From positions 62,001 through 126,000 of the forward strand of contig BDIU01000138.1 in assembly GCA_002118135.1 (NCBI GenBank): a stretch of 64,000 bases of DNA, written 5' to 3'. The notes beneath the pieces were generated by a model. It ran no database searches. It saw nothing but the letters and a program-made list of their open reading frames with translations, and was not told where the DNA came from. The position numbers and the translations under genes were made by a program. This stretch comes from Trebouxia sp. TZW2008. Lineage: Eukaryota; Chlorophyta; Trebouxiophyceae; Trebouxiales; Trebouxiaceae. This document shows, in pieces, positions 63,601 to 64,000 of the stretch. Within the stretch, counting starts at the first letter, position 1; each line of letters opens with the position of its first letter.

Positions 63601-64000
63601 CCTAGTACCTGATCTGGCCTGCAGTGGCGCACATCTGGCGGCAGGCTTAGCCAGGACAGCCTTTGCTCTATTCCAAACATGAGGATCACCCCTCTGAAAA
63701 CCTTGAGTAACTGACTTGCAGTGCTGATGCAACGCCTCCCTCATGCAGGGGTGGCCTTGAGCCTGGTGCCTGACGTTACAAGCAGTGGCACAGATCTGGC
63801 GGCAGGCTTAGCCAGGAAAGCCTTTGTTCTGTTTCCAAATTATGGAACACTACGCCAAACACCTTGTGTAACTGACTTGCAGTGCTGATGCAACGCCTGC
63901 CTGATGGAGGAGTGGACTTGAGCCTGGTGCCTGACCTCACAAGCAGTGGCGCAGATCTGGCAGCAGGCCAGGAAAGCCTTTGCTCTTTTCCAACAATGAG
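57626..64000 (+). CDS. CBP60-like protein 2, incomplete at the window end
   Basis: A paralog of the gene at 43793. Exons 57626-57688, 57783-57976, 58108-58354, about 59240-59387, 60149-60263, 60815-60924, 61449-61632 and 62785-63003 keep the same phases as gene 1. Two exons have identical lengths (115 and 219 bases). The protein starts MAEGLPSVPRELEGVPPD and has the same Cys-rich insert (C-x5-C-x4-CDLCERNPNKRC). It then reads YKLLARAISAHSGK, DDSVEKLEECGKNHVLKLADI, VEDYILLRQHLDQWQACPTAF and WDDRARIWWDSESMYGLMYACRQAQIQW. The next exon, by comparison with gene 1 exon 9, is the unit reading VLMQRLPDGGVDLSLVPDL. It occurs three times between 63560 and the window edge, so which copy is used cannot be seen. 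The likely role is nuclear regulation, as for gene 1. Confidence 0.68.
58590..59235 (+). repeat. Six acceptor-side copies of CBP60-2 exon 4
   Basis: The true exon start near 59240 (TGCCTGCAG, then TTCTCCTTGCTTGACAGCGC, reading FSLLDSAKHASKCQ) is preceded by diverged copies. They lie near 58640, 58712, 58785, 58905, 59018 and 59130. The last two are almost identical to the true one and about 110-120 bp apart. Several keep CTGCAG. Confidence 0.85.
59445..59660 (+). repeat. Two donor-side copies of CBP60-2 exon 4
   Basis: The true exon end (GTGCTGGACTGCACCAGTGA through CTGCAAGCAAG and GTATTG) recurs near 59456-59515 and, more diverged, near 59580-59650. Both keep a G/GT junction. Confidence 0.85.
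61843..62784 (+). repeat. Seven-copy array of the CBP60-2 exon 8 acceptor and 5' end
   Basis: Exon-like starts follow TGCAG at 61850, 61966, 62106, 62246, 62375, 62515 and 62645; the true exon starts at 62785. The last six starts are 140, 129, 140, 130 and 140 bases apart, alternating because one unit type lacks about ten bases (CCGCCAGTCGT). Each copy reads EDYILLRQHLGQ, then CPTAFRRAL, and then meets a stop. The true exon continues RRELLPTPTEV. Copies from 62106 on are nearly identical; the first two are diverged. Confidence 0.92.
63004..63240 (+). repeat. Donor-side copies of CBP60-2 exon 8
   Basis: The true exon ends AACCTGCCAGAAG before GTGAGG (63004). AATCTGCCAGAAGGTGAGG near 63110-63129 and ACCTTCCTGAAGGTGAGTG near 63220-63239 repeat the junction. 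A weaker one lies near 63050. Confidence 0.8.
63555..64000 (+). repeat. Three tandem copies of the next CBP60-2 exon
   Basis: Units of about 165 bp begin near 63561, 63725 and 63888. They contain TGCTGATGCAACGCCTGCC, GAGCCTGGTGCCTGAC, CAGTGGCGCAGATCTGGC and AGCCAGGAAAGCCTTTG. The window ends within or just after the third. Confidence 0.85.

Overview
This is nuclear DNA from an intron-rich eukaryote, most likely a green alga (Chlorophyta, possibly Trebouxiophyceae; I cannot name the genus). Genes consist of many short exons joined by GT-AG introns with TGCAG-type acceptors. Protein families include plastid-type beta-amylase, STRAP, Ecdysoneless/SGT1, PAS2-type hydroxyacyl-CoA dehydratase, a bZIP factor with a glutamine-rich tail, and two genes laid out like plant CALMODULIN-BINDING PROTEIN 60 (CBP60). 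Base composition is moderate, TGCA/GCATGC words are very common, and there is no operon-like packing. I found no CRISPR array, rRNA or tRNA, and no recognisable intact transposon.

Layout: 0-2.1 kb holds an 80-bp-arm inverted repeat and a fragment of class I fructose-bisphosphate aldolase (+). 2.2-7.1 kb is a beta-amylase (-). 7.6-8.0 kb is a small membrane-anchored cytochrome b5-like protein (+). 8.6-10.3 kb is STRAP (-), divergent from a TFIIIC triple-barrel protein at 10.6-11.1 kb (+). 12.0-20.8 kb is a bZIP protein of about 1,466 aa (-), divergent from a small hydrophilic protein at 21.25-21.73 kb (+). 22.8-27.6 kb is Ecdysoneless (-). 27.95-33.4 kb is a leucine-rich-repeat membrane protein (-) with a likely frameshift. 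34.9-39.1 kb is an unrecognised Ser-rich, probably tail-anchored protein (-). 39.7-43.3 kb is the fatty-acid-elongation dehydratase (-). 43.8-55.2 kb is CBP60-like gene 1 (+). 56.0-56.8 kb is a nicotinamidase (+). 57.6 kb to the window edge is CBP60-like gene 2 (+, incomplete).

The genes do not form one pathway; most are housekeeping. What unites the window is structural. In almost every multi-exon gene, one or more exons are accompanied by diverged tandem copies of their own edges. Copies of the exon 5' end with its 3' splice site lie upstream, and copies of the exon 3' end with its 5' splice site lie downstream. Examples occur in beta-amylase, aldolase, bZIP, ECD, the LRR gene, the Ser-rich gene and both CBP60-like genes. 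The clearest is an eight-copy array at 61.8-62.8 kb. I regard this exon-edge amplification as the most interesting feature here: it multiplies splice-site choices, produces decoy exons and in the LRR gene seems to have turned intron ends into coding sequence.

Exon boundaries were placed by hand from reading frame, GT/AG (twice GC/AG) sites and remembered family conservation. No alignment or transcript data were available.
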